Origin: Microscillaceae bacterium
GTDB lineage: Bacteria; Bacteroidota; Bacteroidia; Cytophagales; Microscillaceae
Direction of reading: 5' to 3'
Assembly (NCBI GenBank): GCA_011390205.1
Contig: JAABSX010000024.1
Span: 1-58,922, forward strand
DNA length: 58,922 nt
Part shown: positions 17,108 through 25,537 of the stretch, in pieces
Numbering within the stretch: position 1 is the first letter of the stretch
Layout: each line of letters begins with the position of its first letter
Notes under the pieces: model-generated
What the model was told of the DNA's origin: nothing
Seen by the model: the letters and a program-made list of their open reading frames with translations, nothing else
Databases searched by the model: none
Position numbers and translations under genes: made by a program

Positions 17108-17734
17108 TTAGAGTAAATTTTCATACAACACGAAGCTCCCAAAACCCATGCAAAGCAAAGCCGAGAGTAGTGTAAGGGCTGTTTTGAGACGTACATCAAG
17201 AGAGAGTGTCTTAGAAAAAGGCATACTAAACAGGCTAGAAGCTACCAACATCCCCAGTACCGAACCTAGCCCAAAAATTAGTAAATACACAATACTTGAT
17301 ACAGGTTCTTTGATTTCGGTCATCACTAGCAAAACCATCGCCCCGCTTCCTGCTAGTCCATGCACCAAACCCACTCCGTAGGCTAGGTGATGCTTGTGGC
17401 TATGGTCTATAATATGGCTATGCTGATGGTTTTGCTGAAATTGGGTTACTTTATACAAGCGATGTGCCCCCAACACTATCAGCATCACACCTACCAGTGC
17501 CTCTAGATATCCAAAATTACCTTCTAAGAAAGTAACCTTGCCCAGAATAATGACAATTCCGATGAGTAAAATGGTAGAAGTATGCCCCAAGCCCCAAAAC
17601 ACTCCATCTTTGAGGGCTAACACTGTTTTTTCTCGCTTCGTAACCAAGGCACTAATGGCTACTAAATGGTCGCCCTCGAAGGCGTGTGTAAATCCTAAAA
17701 AGCCTGCAAAGGCAAGTAATGTAAGTATTTCCAT
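17108..17734 (-). CDS. Nickel/cobalt transporter-like membrane protein (UreH/NicO type)
   Basis: A 208-aa protein with about six membrane helices. The first helix carries H17-x4-D22-H23 (HAFEGDH), the HX4DH metal-selectivity signature of Ni/Co permeases. A cytoplasmic loop is histidine-rich (NHQHSHIIDHSHKHH, about residues 101-115). GVGLVHGLAGSGAM is a second conserved glycine/histidine helix. It lies 17 bp behind the NHL gene at the end of the hydrogenase run, so supplying nickel for the active site is the natural inference. The direction of transport (uptake or export) cannot be proved from sequence. Confidence 0.85.
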   Translation of the reverse strand: MEILTLLAFAGFLGFTHAFEGDHLVAISALVTKREKTVLALKDGVFWGLGHTSTILLIGIVIILGKVTFLEGNFGYLEALVGVMLIVLGAHRLYKVTQFQQNHQHSHIIDHSHKHHLAYGVGLVHGLAGSGAMVLLVMTEIKEPVSSIVYLLIFGLGSVLGMLVASSLFSMPFSKTLSLDVRLKTALTLLSALLCMGFGSFVLYENLL

Positions 17735-17751
17735 CTCTTTTTTATATTATT

Positions 17752-18819
17752 TTATTTTTTCTTAGTCAAAATTACTCTGTGATTTCCTGTATCAGCAATG
17801 GCAATTACTTCATTTTCAATAGAAATCGAGAAGGGCCAATACAGTGTTTCTTCTGTACTTGTTTTGGTATCGGCATTTTCACTGCCCGTAATAAAATCAG
17901 GTTTTCCCAATACTTTTTGGGCTGGCATCCCTGAGTGCTGCGGTATTTTATCAAAACCCAACAAACGGCTGTTGCCTGTATCAACTACCCAAATGCCCTC
18001 TTTATCAAAACAAGTATCATAGCACCAGCTCAAAGTATGTGCATCGGGGAATGGTAAAAATTGATTCTGCCCATTGCTGTCAAAATCATTTTGCCCTATG
18101 ATACAATCTGCATTTTTTGCAAGGGCATCTCGCCAATTATTCCAAAGCAAAACTCTGTAATATTGTGTGTCTGTGATAGCCATTTGGCCCGTGCTACTGA
18201 CTTTGACCGAGTAAGGCCACAAGGCGTGTTGTGGGTCATAATCCCTTGATTCAAAATCAGGTTGCCCGATTACCTTATCGGCGGCTATAAAATTTTCTGT
18301 GGGGATATTTTCATAATACAATACCCTTCTATTGCCTGTATCTGCTATCCAGAGTTGCTTACCATCTGAAAACACTCCATAGCACCAATACAAACTTTGG
18401 GCACTAGGAGGCTGCGAAAGCCCTTTTACGTTGGGTTCATTGCTGTTAAAATCGGGTTGTCCTAGCACTACATCTGCAGCTTGTCCGTTTTGGGTGGGCA
18501 AACTATGCCAAATCAGGACTCTATGGTTCCAAGCATCAGCCACGATGAGCTTTTGCCCATCAGACCATATTCCCGAAGGATATTGCAAAGTAGAAGCATT
18601 GACTTTTGCCCCTGCATTTCGGCTGATTTGCAAAGAATCTGCTTGCCCTAGCACTACATCGGGGCTTTGATAAGGGCTTGTAGGAATGTTTTTCCAGATA
18701 AAGACCCTATTTTGCCCTGTATCCGACACAAATAAATGCCCTTTAGCAAGCCAAATACCACGAGGCGCAAGCAAGTTTTTATCTTTACTTCCTTTGAAAA
18801 TGATGGATTGTTCTATCAA
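17752..18819 (-). CDS. NHL-repeat beta-propeller protein in the hydrogenase locus
   Basis: A 355-aa protein with about six NHL-type blades. A recurring pattern of VVLGQPDF/VIGQPDF alternates with IADTGNHRVLIW/VSDTGQNRVFIW, and is often followed by YPSGIWSDGQKLIVADA. There is no signal peptide, so it is probably cytoplasmic. The start is a TTG at 18819; upstream in-frame codons contain no ATG and reach a stop at 18880-18882, inside the inserted repeat element. After removal of that element and its duplicated target, hypE and this gene would be about 27 bp apart, so it was once tightly coupled to hypE. A role in H2 metabolism is inferred from position only. Confidence 0.75.
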   Translation of the reverse strand: MIEQSIIFKGSKDKNLLAPRGIWLAKGHLFVSDTGQNRVFIWKNIPTSPYQSPDVVLGQADSLQISRNAGAKVNASTLQYPSGIWSDGQKLIVADAWNHRVLIWHSLPTQNGQAADVVLGQPDFNSNEPNVKGLSQPPSAQSLYWCYGVFSDGKQLWIADTGNRRVLYYENIPTENFIAADKVIGQPDFESRDYDPQHALWPYSVKVSSTGQMAITDTQYYRVLLWNNWRDALAKNADCIIGQNDFDSNGQNQFLPFPDAHTLSWCYDTCFDKEGIWVVDTGNSRLLGFDKIPQHSGMPAQKVLGKPDFITGSENADTKTSTEETLYWPFSISIENEVIAIADTGNHRVILTKKK

Positions 18820-18827
18820 AATTTCTA

Positions 18828-18964
18828 CTTTTATTGGTTCTCTGACAATTTTTGTGGAAGCAGCATTGTAAAACGGACTTTAGTCTGTTTGAGGAGCTAA
18901 GGCGGCAGGCTAAAGCCCGCCGTTACAGATTTACCACAAAAATTGTCAGAGAATCCTTTTATTG
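18828..18964. mobile_element. MITE-like element with 20-bp perfect inverted ends and 9-bp target duplication
   Basis: The left end TTCTCTGACAATTTTTG plus TGG (18838-18857) is exactly repeated in inverse at 18934-18953. Just outside lie direct copies of CTTTTATTG at 18828-18836 and 18956-18964, as expected for a target duplication. The 119-bp body (18837-18955) encodes nothing and holds an inner palindrome (GGCGGCAGGC with GCCCGCC). The ends differ by one base at the junction. This is the pattern of a small non-autonomous transposon mobilised by an IS elsewhere. It separates hypE from the NHL gene and may affect read-through. Confidence 0.75.
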
Positions 18965-18974
18965 ATTATCACCT

Positions 18975-20027
18975 TCAACAAATTCTTGGTAGTTGCTCAC
19001 CAGGTAAAAGGCTTACGACTCTTCTGCCGCCTATGCCACTTGTGAGTACTACTTTTTTGGGGTGTGCTTCTACCACTTCACCCACGATGGCAGCCGCTTG
19101 GCTTCCTGCCTGAGTTTGCAGTAAATCTACACATTTATCAGCAATTTCTGGAGCTACAAATGCCACAAAAACGCCTTCGTTGGCTACATACAATGGGTCT
19201 AAGCCCAAGATTTCGCATGCCCCAGCTACTTGCTCCTCTAGCGGAATTTTGGCTTGAGAAATCTCTATGCCTAATGCCGTAAATTGTGCAATTTCATTCA
19301 GAACACTTGCTAAACCGCCTCTAGTGGCATCTCTCAAAAGATGGATATCTTCCCCAAAACGCTCTATTAAAGTCTTGACAATACCATTCAAGGCACGGCT
19401 ATCACTCTCGATTTCACTCTCAAAACTAAGCCCCTCACGCAGCGACATAATCGCAATGCCATGGGCTGCTATGGAGTTGCTAATGATGATTTTATCGCCT
19501 TTTTTGATGTTTTTTGTGCTGATATTGGCATTTTGTGGCACAGTGCCTATGCCTGTAGTGTTGATGAATATTTTATCACCTTTGCCTTTTTCCACTACTT
19601 TGGTATCGCCTGTAATGACTTGCACACCTGCCTCTTCACAAGCTACTTTGATGCTCAGAAGAATCTCCCAAAAATCATTCATGGGCAAGCCCTCTTCTAT
19701 GATAAAAGACAAGGAAAGGTATTTGGGAATTGCGCCACACATGGCGAGGTCGTTTACTGTGCCATGCACGGCAAGGCTGCCGATATTTCCACCTGGGAAA
19801 AAGATAGGTGAAATCACAAAGCTATCCGTACTAAAAGCCATTTTGCCCTCAAGGGAAAAAACAGCCCCATCGTGCTGGGTATCAAGTAAATCATTTTTAA
19901 GTACATCAAAAACACCACTTTCTAAAAGCTGATGTGTGAGCAATCCGCCGCTTCCGTGCCCTAGAGTGATTACATCAAAATCCATTTTGGGCAAAGGGCA
20001 TTGCAACTGCATGCTGAGTTTAGTCAT
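18975..20027 (-). CDS. hypE: Hydrogenase cyanide-ligand maturation protein HypE
   Basis: Dehydrates the HypF-made carbamoyl group on its C-terminal cysteine to cyanide for the Fe(CN)2CO centre. At 350 aa it is complete. [13 protein letters not shown] begins the ATP-binding AIRS-type fold, with [16 protein letters not shown] and [11 protein letters not shown] following, and [16 protein letters not shown] in the second domain. The protein ends PRIC, giving the essential C-terminal cysteine. It overlaps the hypD end by 8 bp, so the two are translationally coupled. Long antisense frames here are not coding. Confidence 0.97.
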   Translation of the reverse strand: MTKLSMQLQCPLPKMDFDVITLGHGSGGLLTHQLLESGVFDVLKNDLLDTQHDGAVFSLEGKMAFSTDSFVISPIFFPGGNIGSLAVHGTVNDLAMCGAIPKYLSLSFIIEEGLPMNDFWEILLSIKVACEEAGVQVITGDTKVVEKGKGDKIFINTTGIGTVPQNANISTKNIKKGDKIIISNSIAAHGIAIMSLREGLSFESEIESDSRALNGIVKTLIERFGEDIHLLRDATRGGLASVLNEIAQFTALGIEISQAKIPLEEQVAGACEILGLDPLYVANEGVFVAFVAPEIADKCVDLLQTQAGSQAAAIVGEVVEAHPKKVVLTSGIGGRRVVSLLPGEQLPRIC

Positions 20028-21162
20028 GGATTTGCCCTCCTACTTCAGCCAGTATTGTAGATTCCTCCCCTTCGGGGGTTGGGGGGCTAAAATGATAATA
20101 GGCGGCACAAGCCCCCTCCGAAGATACCATAGGCGCGCCCAAAGGATTGATGGGCGTACATTTTTTAGCAAATTGGCTACACTCGTTCGGTTTTTTGAGT
20201 CCTTTGAGTACTTGCCCTGCGATGCAATCTGGACATTCTTTGACTTGCTCTAGCTGTATATCAAACTTAATATTGGCATCAAAGTCGGCAAATTCGGGTT
20301 TTACGGCGTAGCCACTCAAAGGAATTTCGCCAATGCCCCGCCATTCTCTGTGGCTTACTTCAAATACTTGTTTGATTACTTTTTGCGCTTCGGGATTGCC
20401 TTCGGGCTTCACTACTCGGCTGTATTGGTTTTCTAGTTTGTATTCGCCTTTTTCTAATTGCCTGACAGTCATCAAGATACCTTGTAATAGGTCTATAGGC
20501 TCAAAACCCGTTACGACCATCGGGATTTTGTACTTTTCTACTAAGGGCTCATATTCTGAAAGCCCCATAATGGTACAGACATGCCCTGCCGCTAAAAATG
20601 CCTGAATAATATTTTCATCATCATTGATGACTGCCTCCATAGCAGGCGGCACAAGGACTTGTGAGGCAAGAATGGAATAATTTGTCAATCCTGCTCGCTG
20701 TGCGTGAATCACCGAAAGGGCATTGGCTGGGGCGGTTGTTTCGAAGCCCACGGCAAAGAAAACTACTTGCTTATTGGGGTTTTCTTGGGCAATTTTTACG
20801 GCTTCTAGGGGAGAGTACAAAATGCGTACATCTGCGCCTTCGGCTTTGGCTTCGAGGAGGCTTTTCTCTGAGCCAGGCACTCTGAGCATATCCCCAAAGG
20901 AGCAAAGAATGGCGTTTTTTTCGGTGGCAAGGTGTACGGCTTTGTCTATGAGGTGCAGAGGCGTAACACAGACAGGGCAGCCTGGGCCATGCACCATTCT
21001 GATTTTTTCGGGTAGAAGGCTCAAGATGCCATTTTTGACCAAGCTATGTGTTTGCCCTCCGCAGACTTCCATAATTGTCCAGTTTTTTGTGGCAGTTTTA
21101 TGGATTTCATCTAGGTATTTTTGGGCTAACTCAGGGTCTCTGTATTCGTTGAGGAATTTCAT
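20020..21162 (-). CDS. hypD: Hydrogenase Fe-ligand scaffold protein HypD, with repeat-derived C-terminal tail
   Basis: Holds the Fe(CN)2CO unit with HypC through a [4Fe-4S] centre. At 380 aa it has the conserved [10 protein letters not shown] (Cys34), [12 protein letters not shown] (Cys62, Cys65), [14 protein letters not shown], and the late cysteine region [12 protein letters not shown] and [31 protein letters not shown]. The usual protein stops near AAYY. Here a further ~23 residues (starting [11 protein letters not shown]) are read from a C/G-run palindromic repeat at 20062-20090 and beyond. The tail is not expected to matter for the iron site. It overlaps hypE by 8 bp. Confidence 0.97.
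   Translation of the reverse strand: MKFLNEYRDPELAQKYLDEIHKTATKNWTIMEVCGGQTHSLVKNGILSLLPEKIRMVHGPGCPVCVTPLHLIDKAVHLATEKNAILCSFGDMLRVPGSEKSLLEAKAEGADVRILYSPLEAVKIAQENPNKQVVFFAVGFETTAPANALSVIHAQRAGLTNYSILASQVLVPPAMEAVINDDENIIQAFLAAGHVCTIMGLSEYEPLVEKYKIPMVVTGFEPIDLLQGILMTVRQLEKGEYKLENQYSRVVKPEGNPEAQKVIKQVFEVSHREWRGIGEIPLSGYAVKPEFADFDANIKFDIQLEQVKECPDCIAGQVLKGLKKPNECSQFAKKCTPINPLGAPMVSSEGACAAYYHFSPPTPEGEESTILAEVGGQIHD
20062..20090. repeat. C-run/G-run palindromic repeat, copy 1 (inside hypD 3' end)
   Basis: CCTCCCCTTCGGGGGTTGGGGGGCTAA-type palindrome, the same family as the copies near 24127, 25134 and 25538. It encodes SPPTPEGEE at the HypD C-terminus. Confidence 0.7.
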
Positions 21163-21184
21163 GATTGCGTTGTTTTAGTTTTTT

Positions 21185-21228
21185 TGACAGGATTTCCCTT
21201 TATTGTCTTTGGACAGGATTTCAGGATT
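21185..21228. repeat. CAGGAT-type short repeats upstream of hypD
   Basis: GACAGGATTT at 21187 and GACAGGATTTCAGGATTGACATGAT at 21211 follow a pattern of tandem (A/T)CAGGATT units that recurs in many environmental genomes. On the minus strand the second copy supplies the stop and last residues of the 70-aa gene. Confidence 0.55.
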
Positions 21229-21433
21229 GACATGATTTATCATTCCTTGATTCATAAATCACTTCCATCAAATCGCTATCTTCATCATCTTGCCAAGCAC
21301 CAAAGCTTGATAAGAAACGAGCTTCACGTTCTTTTTTTTCTTGTTCTTTCCACTCCCAAAGTTTTTCGAGTGTTTCTTGGTTTTGAATTTCTAAAATCCA
21401 CTGTATCAAGTTGAGTTTTATGTCTTGTATCAT
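21221..21433 (-). CDS. Small helical protein (70 aa), possibly antitoxin-like
   Basis: Not firmly recognised. It is short, charged and helical: MIQDIKLNLIQWILEIQNQETLEKLWEWKEQEKK followed by an acidic stretch DDEDSDLMEVI. The opening resembles small Bacteroidota/cyanobacterial proteins that precede toxin genes, but no toxin follows; hypD comes next, 58 bp away. The last residues (NDKSCQS) come from a CAGGAT repeat, so the original C-terminus may have been different. It could be a stray insertion in the hyp run or a small accessory gene. Confidence 0.5.
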   Translation of the reverse strand: MIQDIKLNLIQWILEIQNQETLEKLWEWKEQEKKEREARFLSSFGAWQDDEDSDLMEVIYESRNDKSCQS

Positions 21434-21524
21434 GGTAATTTGCTTTAGTTAATATTTACATAAAGATACAAAGATTTAGTTTTATTTCCCTAAATCTTGC
21501 CTAACCTGTAGTTCTGCCTCAGCA

Positions 21525-21809
21525 TCATAACTGCTTCGCCATTCTTTCTCTTTCTTCTTGGCTTGGCATCAGTTCGTCTAGCTCGCCGATGCCTTCTAAA
21601 TAAGAGAAGGTTTTGAGGGCTTCTTCTTCATCTACTATGCTGAGGGCTACGCCTACATGCACCAATACATAATCACCTACTTTGGCATCAGGCACCATTT
21701 CGAGGCTTGCTTCTTTGCGGATACCGCCAAAAACTACTTTTGCCATTTTTACCAAGCCATTGTATTGGCTCTCAATGGATTCTATTTTTCCGGGAATTGC
21801 TAAACACAT
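21525..21809 (-). CDS. hypC: Hydrogenase maturation chaperone HypC
   Basis: A small chaperone that carries the Fe(CN)2CO unit with HypD and delivers it to the large subunit. At 94 aa, MCLAIPGKI gives the essential Cys2, followed by the OB-fold sequence MAKVVFGGIRKEASLEMVPDAKVGDYVLVHVGVALSIVDEEEA. A glutamate-rich C-terminal helix (SQEERERMAKQL) is slightly longer than in many homologues. It overlaps hypF by 10 bp, so translation is coupled. Confidence 0.97.
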   Translation of the reverse strand: MCLAIPGKIESIESQYNGLVKMAKVVFGGIRKEASLEMVPDAKVGDYVLVHVGVALSIVDEEEALKTFSYLEGIGELDELMPSQEERERMAKQL

Positions 21810-24190
21810 AATTTTTTAAGTTTATTTTTTTTGTAAATATTGTATGTTTTTTTCTGTTCAATTACTTGATAACAAGCCCATTGTCCAAGGCTAATGCACT
21901 CATCGTTGGGCGAAAGTTGCTGATGAAAATAGAGGCTAAACTCCTTTGATAAATGCTCTTTTAGTAAATCAATCAAAAGGCTATTCTGAAAAACGCCTCC
22001 ACTAAAGGCAATATGTTTTATCTGTGCTGTATTGGCTTTTTGATGGATTAAATCTACCAATGATTGATGAAATGTAGCCGCTATTTCTTCTTTTTCTCTA
22101 TTATTTTTAAGGTCTTTGATAATATTTTGGAGGATAATTTGAGTTAGATTTGTTGTGCTAGATGTATTTTCTAGATAGCTTTTAAGAGGTTTGAAGCCAT
22201 TTTTTTTGATGTATTTTCTTGCCAATACTTCCAAATAAAGGGCTGTTTCACCTTCGTAACTTTGTGTATCTCCCAAACCTACAAGTGAGGCTACAGCGTC
22301 AAAAAGTCTGCCCATTGAGCTAGTTTTGAGGCTAGATTTTGCCAAGAGTTGTGAATAATTTTGCCATTCTATAGTAGAAAATTTAGCTTGTAAAAGGGCT
22401 TTGGCTTCGGGTATTTCTTGGCAAAAGGCAAGGGCTGAAATGCGGGGTTCTCTTGCCATTTTATCGCCCAAAATATGCGAAAATTCCCCAATATTGCCTA
22501 TTCTCTCAAAGCTAAAATTTTGGTATATAAAAAACTCTCCACCCCAGATATTGCCGTCTGTGCCGTAGCCTGTGCCGTCCCAAATGATGCCCAAAATAGG
22601 GACATCACTTTCTAACAAATGATTTTCGGCTAAAACTGCCCCAAAATGAGCTTCATGATGTTGGATAGATTCTACCCTCACTTGAGATAATTTTGCCCAT
22701 TCATTTGCCCATTCAGAAGTAGGGTATTGTGGGTGTGCATCTTTTAAGATAATGCTTGGTTCGGCTTTGAGGAGTTGGCTTAGTTTTTTTAGGGTATTTT
22801 GAAAATGATTTTGTGTATCAAAATTGTCTAAATCACCCAAATATTGACTTACATACAGATTGCCTGCGTGCTGTATCGTAAAACTGCTTTTGAGCATCGC
22901 TCCCATTGCCAAAATACACTCTTCTGCATTAGGCATTTTTTCATACAAAAAAGTAGGGGCAAAGCCTCTTGCCCTTCTCAAAACAATAGGTGTTTGATGC
23001 ACATCGCTTAACTGAATAACGGAGTCATCTTGCGGAAATACAATTTCTCTGTTATGAGTTAGGATAAAATCTGCAATACTTCCTAGCTTTTCTAGTGCTT
23101 CAGTATCTTGATAAATAATCGGTGCATTAGAAATATTGGCACTCGTGGCAATCAATGGCTTTTGAAAACCCTCTGCCAAAAGAGCCAACAAAGGTGCATA
23201 AGGAAGCATTACGCCTATTTTATCCAGATTGGGGGCAATGGCTTTTATCGCAAGGCTATTGTTTTCTCTAAAAGGAAGTAACACTATGGGCGAGGTTTCG
23301 CTTTCTAAATGGCTGAGAGCTTCTTGGTTTAAAAAGACTTCTTTTGCTAAAAATTCGGCATCAGGATACAAGACCGCAAAGGGTTTTGTAGGTCGATTTT
23401 TTCGTTTTCTTAGCTTCCAAATTGCCTGCTCAGAAGTGGCATCTGTGAGTAACAAATAGCCTCCAATGCCTTTTAGAGCAATGATTTTTCCTGCGGTGAT
23501 TTTTTGTTTGATAAAGTCAATGTATTCGTGTTGTTTTTCAAATTTGATTTCATTTTTTGTAGCCTCAAATAATTGAATTTGTATGCCGCATACTTGGCAA
23601 GAATTGGTTTGCGAATAATATCTTCTGTCGTTGATATTTTGGTATTCTGCTGCACAAGTTGGGCACATCTCAAAATCTTGCATGGTGGTTTTTTCTCTAT
23701 CATAAGGAAGACTTTGCAAGATAGAATAGCGAGGTCCGCACTGCGTACAAGTGATAAAAGCGTAGTCTTTTCGTCTGTTGTGAGGGTCTGTGAGTTCGAT
23801 TTTACAATTTTGGCACAAGGCAAAATCAGGACTAATCAACAAATTGGGTTTGCCTTCACTTTCGCTTTCTATGATGTTAAAATCTGTAAAATCCTCACAA
23901 TCAATGCTTTGTGCAGTATGAGAAGTGATTTTTGCTAAATTCGGAGCTTCACTCAAAAGGCGTTTATAAAAATCTTCTAAGGTTTGTGTATCACCATAAG
24001 CAGCAATTTTAACTCCTTCTACGGTATTATTTACCCAGCCTTTAATTTGCATTTTTTTCGCCAACTGATACACAAAAGGACGAAAACCTACGCCTTGCAC
24101 TCGCCCTTGTAGGTGAATGAAAAGTCCAGCCCCCCTACCCCCAAAGGGGGAGTTTTGAGGAGAAGTGATATGTTCTTTTGTGTTGGGCAT
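21800..24190 (-). CDS. hypF: Carbamoyltransferase HypF, with repeat-derived N-terminal extension
   Basis: Makes the carbamoyl group, from carbamoyl phosphate, used for CN ligands. At 796 aa it has all the domains: acylphosphatase-like GRVQGVGFRPFVYQLA (about residues 30-45), two zinc fingers (CQNC..CTQCGPRYSI and CPTC..CQVCG, about 107-205), a YrdC-like domain (about 210-400), and a Kae1-like domain with HHEAHFGAVL and FSGGVFQNSLLIDLL. Residues ~10-22 (SPQNSPFGGRGAG) come from a C-run/G-run repeat at 24127-24160. The family core begins at about residue 24, so either the extension is tolerated or translation starts internally. It overlaps hypC by 10 bp. Confidence 0.96.
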   Translation of the reverse strand: MPNTKEHITSPQNSPFGGRGAGLFIHLQGRVQGVGFRPFVYQLAKKMQIKGWVNNTVEGVKIAAYGDTQTLEDFYKRLLSEAPNLAKITSHTAQSIDCEDFTDFNIIESESEGKPNLLISPDFALCQNCKIELTDPHNRRKDYAFITCTQCGPRYSILQSLPYDREKTTMQDFEMCPTCAAEYQNINDRRYYSQTNSCQVCGIQIQLFEATKNEIKFEKQHEYIDFIKQKITAGKIIALKGIGGYLLLTDATSEQAIWKLRKRKNRPTKPFAVLYPDAEFLAKEVFLNQEALSHLESETSPIVLLPFRENNSLAIKAIAPNLDKIGVMLPYAPLLALLAEGFQKPLIATSANISNAPIIYQDTEALEKLGSIADFILTHNREIVFPQDDSVIQLSDVHQTPIVLRRARGFAPTFLYEKMPNAEECILAMGAMLKSSFTIQHAGNLYVSQYLGDLDNFDTQNHFQNTLKKLSQLLKAEPSIILKDAHPQYPTSEWANEWAKLSQVRVESIQHHEAHFGAVLAENHLLESDVPILGIIWDGTGYGTDGNIWGGEFFIYQNFSFERIGNIGEFSHILGDKMAREPRISALAFCQEIPEAKALLQAKFSTIEWQNYSQLLAKSSLKTSSMGRLFDAVASLVGLGDTQSYEGETALYLEVLARKYIKKNGFKPLKSYLENTSSTTNLTQIILQNIIKDLKNNREKEEIAATFHQSLVDLIHQKANTAQIKHIAFSGGVFQNSLLIDLLKEHLSKEFSLYFHQQLSPNDECISLGQWACYQVIEQKKTYNIYKKNKLKKLCV
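24127..24160. repeat. C-run/G-run palindromic repeat, copy 2 (inside hypF 5' end)
   Basis: CAGCCCCCCTACCCCCAAAG followed by GGGGAGTTTTGAGG, with palindromic core CCCCC-AAA-GGGGG. It is read on the minus strand as NSPFGGRGAG near the HypF N-terminus. Confidence 0.75.
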
Positions 24191-24200
24191 TTGTTTTGTT

Positions 24201-24395
24201 TTTTACCACGAGGTACACGGAGTTCACGAAGGTTTTAATTTTAATAAAATATCTATAATGTATCTATATTTTATCTATAAACTTGCTATGAATTTTTTTT
24301 ACCACGAAGGACACGAAGGCTTTACTTCTCATTTTTTTACCACGAAGAGCACGAAGGCTTTTCTCTGTGTTCTTGGTGTCCTTAGTGGTTCAATC
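24201..24395. repeat. ACCACGAAGG-type repeat cluster between hypF and hypB
   Basis: Three direct copies of a TTTTTACCACGAAGGACACG-like unit lie at 24201-24234, 24292-24323 and 24331-24361. One inverted copy is at 24362-24392 (TTCTTGGTGTCCTTAGTGGT). The last two make a large potential hairpin. The unit is a dispersed repeat met in many unrelated environmental genomes. It fills the largest internal gap of the hyp gene run (210 bp). Confidence 0.7.
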
Positions 24396-24400
24396 TTGTT

Positions 24401-25126
24401 TTAAACACTCACTTGAGCATTTGCTTTCTTCTCTTTTACTTTTTCCAAAAGCCAATTGCACCACTCGTCTATGCCTTCGCCATTGGTGCTTGAGAGGGTG
24501 ATGGCTTCTATTTCAGGGTTTACTTCACGGGCATCTTTGATGACTGCCTCCACTGAGAAAGGCACATAAGGCAATAAATCCGATTTAGAAATTAACATAA
24601 GTTCGCTAGTTAGAAACATACGAGGGTATTTTTTAGGTTTGTCATCGCCTTCGGTGCTTGCAATCAGCGTAACACGATAATCTTCCCCTAAATCAAAGGC
24701 TGCTGGGCAGACTAAATTCCCAACATTTTCTATAAAAAGCAGGTCTAAGCCTTCCACATTGATATGCTCAAAAGCTTGTTGTATCATTTGTGCTTCGAGG
24801 TGGCATACGCCATTGGTTACGATTTGTAGGGAATCGATGCCTGCCTCTCTGATTCGGATAGCATCTCGTTCTGTTTCTAAATCACCTACCAAAACAGCCA
24901 TTTTGAGTTGGTCTTTGAGCTTGCGAGCAGTGGCTTGCATCAGGGTAGTTTTGCCGCTGCCTGCCGAAGATGTAATATTGACTAAAAGCGTGTTTTGGGC
25001 TGCCATTTTATCTCTGATGGCTTTTGCCACAAAGTCATTGGCTTTGAGCAAGTTAAGTGTAGAGTTTTCGCATTGAATAGCTCCTACGGGTTGTCTGTTT
25101 GACTTGGCAAATCTTTCTATTTTCAT
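24401..25126 (-). CDS. hypB: GTPase HypB for nickel insertion
   Basis: GTPase that loads nickel into the large subunit with HypA. At 241 aa, Walker A is SSAGSGKTT (about residues 52-60). LVGDLETERDAIRI, the metal-site Cys-His of TNGVCHLEAQM, ENVGNLVCPAAFDLGE and SKSDLLPY (G4-like) follow. It lacks both the N-terminal CxxCGC nickel site and the His-rich stretch of some homologues. That is common, and it leaves nickel delivery to HypA and the transporter at 17.1 kb. It lies 57 bp after hypA, with repeat copy 3 between them. Confidence 0.96.
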   Translation of the reverse strand: MKIERFAKSNRQPVGAIQCENSTLNLLKANDFVAKAIRDKMAAQNTLLVNITSSAGSGKTTLMQATARKLKDQLKMAVLVGDLETERDAIRIREAGIDSLQIVTNGVCHLEAQMIQQAFEHINVEGLDLLFIENVGNLVCPAAFDLGEDYRVTLIASTEGDDKPKKYPRMFLTSELMLISKSDLLPYVPFSVEAVIKDAREVNPEIEAITLSSTNGEGIDEWCNWLLEKVKEKKANAQVSV

Positions 25127-25133
25127 ATTTTTA

Positions 25134-25192
25134 AAGCCCCCCTACCCCCGAGGGGGGAGTTTTAGGTGATTCCTCCTTGGGGCTTAGGGGGC
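25134..25192. repeat. C-run/G-run palindromic repeat, copy 3 (hypA-hypB junction)
   Basis: Two facing copies: AAAGCCCCCCTACCCCCGAG with GGGGGAGTTTTA at 25134-25164, then an inverted TCCTCCTTGGGGCTTAGGGG at 25171-25190. The second supplies the TAA stop of hypA. The unit can fold into a strong GC hairpin in the transcript. Confidence 0.75.
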
Positions 25193-25531
25193 TGTTTCTA
25201 TTTTATTAATTAAAAGTTCATTGCCTTGCACTATTTGGCTGCAAGGTCTTTCACAGTTTTCGCAGATAAATTTATAATTAATGACCTCTGTGGTATGCTC
25301 GCAAATGGGGCATTTTATGAGTGTCGGCAATAGTTCTATGTGTAGTTTCATAGGTTGCTCGGCAAATTCTGCACTGATTACGGCATCAAAAGCATTTTGC
25401 AATAGTATAGGCTCTACATTAGATAATTGCCCTATTTTGAGGTAGATATCCGTTATTTTCTGAAAATCCTCTTTGGAGAACTCTTCTTCTAAGGTTCTAA
25501 AAGTACTTCTTATGAGTGAGATTTCGTGCAT
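25184..25531 (-). CDS. hypA: Nickel-binding maturation protein HypA
   Basis: Hands nickel to the hydrogenase large subunit with HypB. At 115 aa it is full size. The MHE start gives His2, the nickel ligand. The zinc site is Cys74-x2-Cys77 and Cys90-x2-Cys93 (CPIC and CENC). Its stop codon and the two preceding proline/alanine codons come from repeat copy 3. The start is directly downstream of repeat copy 4. Confidence 0.96.
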   Translation of the reverse strand: MHEISLIRSTFRTLEEEFSKEDFQKITDIYLKIGQLSNVEPILLQNAFDAVISAEFAEQPMKLHIELLPTLIKCPICEHTTEVINYKFICENCERPCSQIVQGNELLINKIETAP

Positions 25532-25537
25532 AGTTTT

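Noticed and set aside
19267-19932. A 221-codon plus-strand frame
   Set aside because: It is antisense to hypE, which has complete family motifs; the frame is a by-product of codon composition.
24201-24395. The ACCACGAAGG cluster as a small RNA gene
   Set aside because: It matches a dispersed repeat pattern and has no promoter-like element; treated as a repeat.
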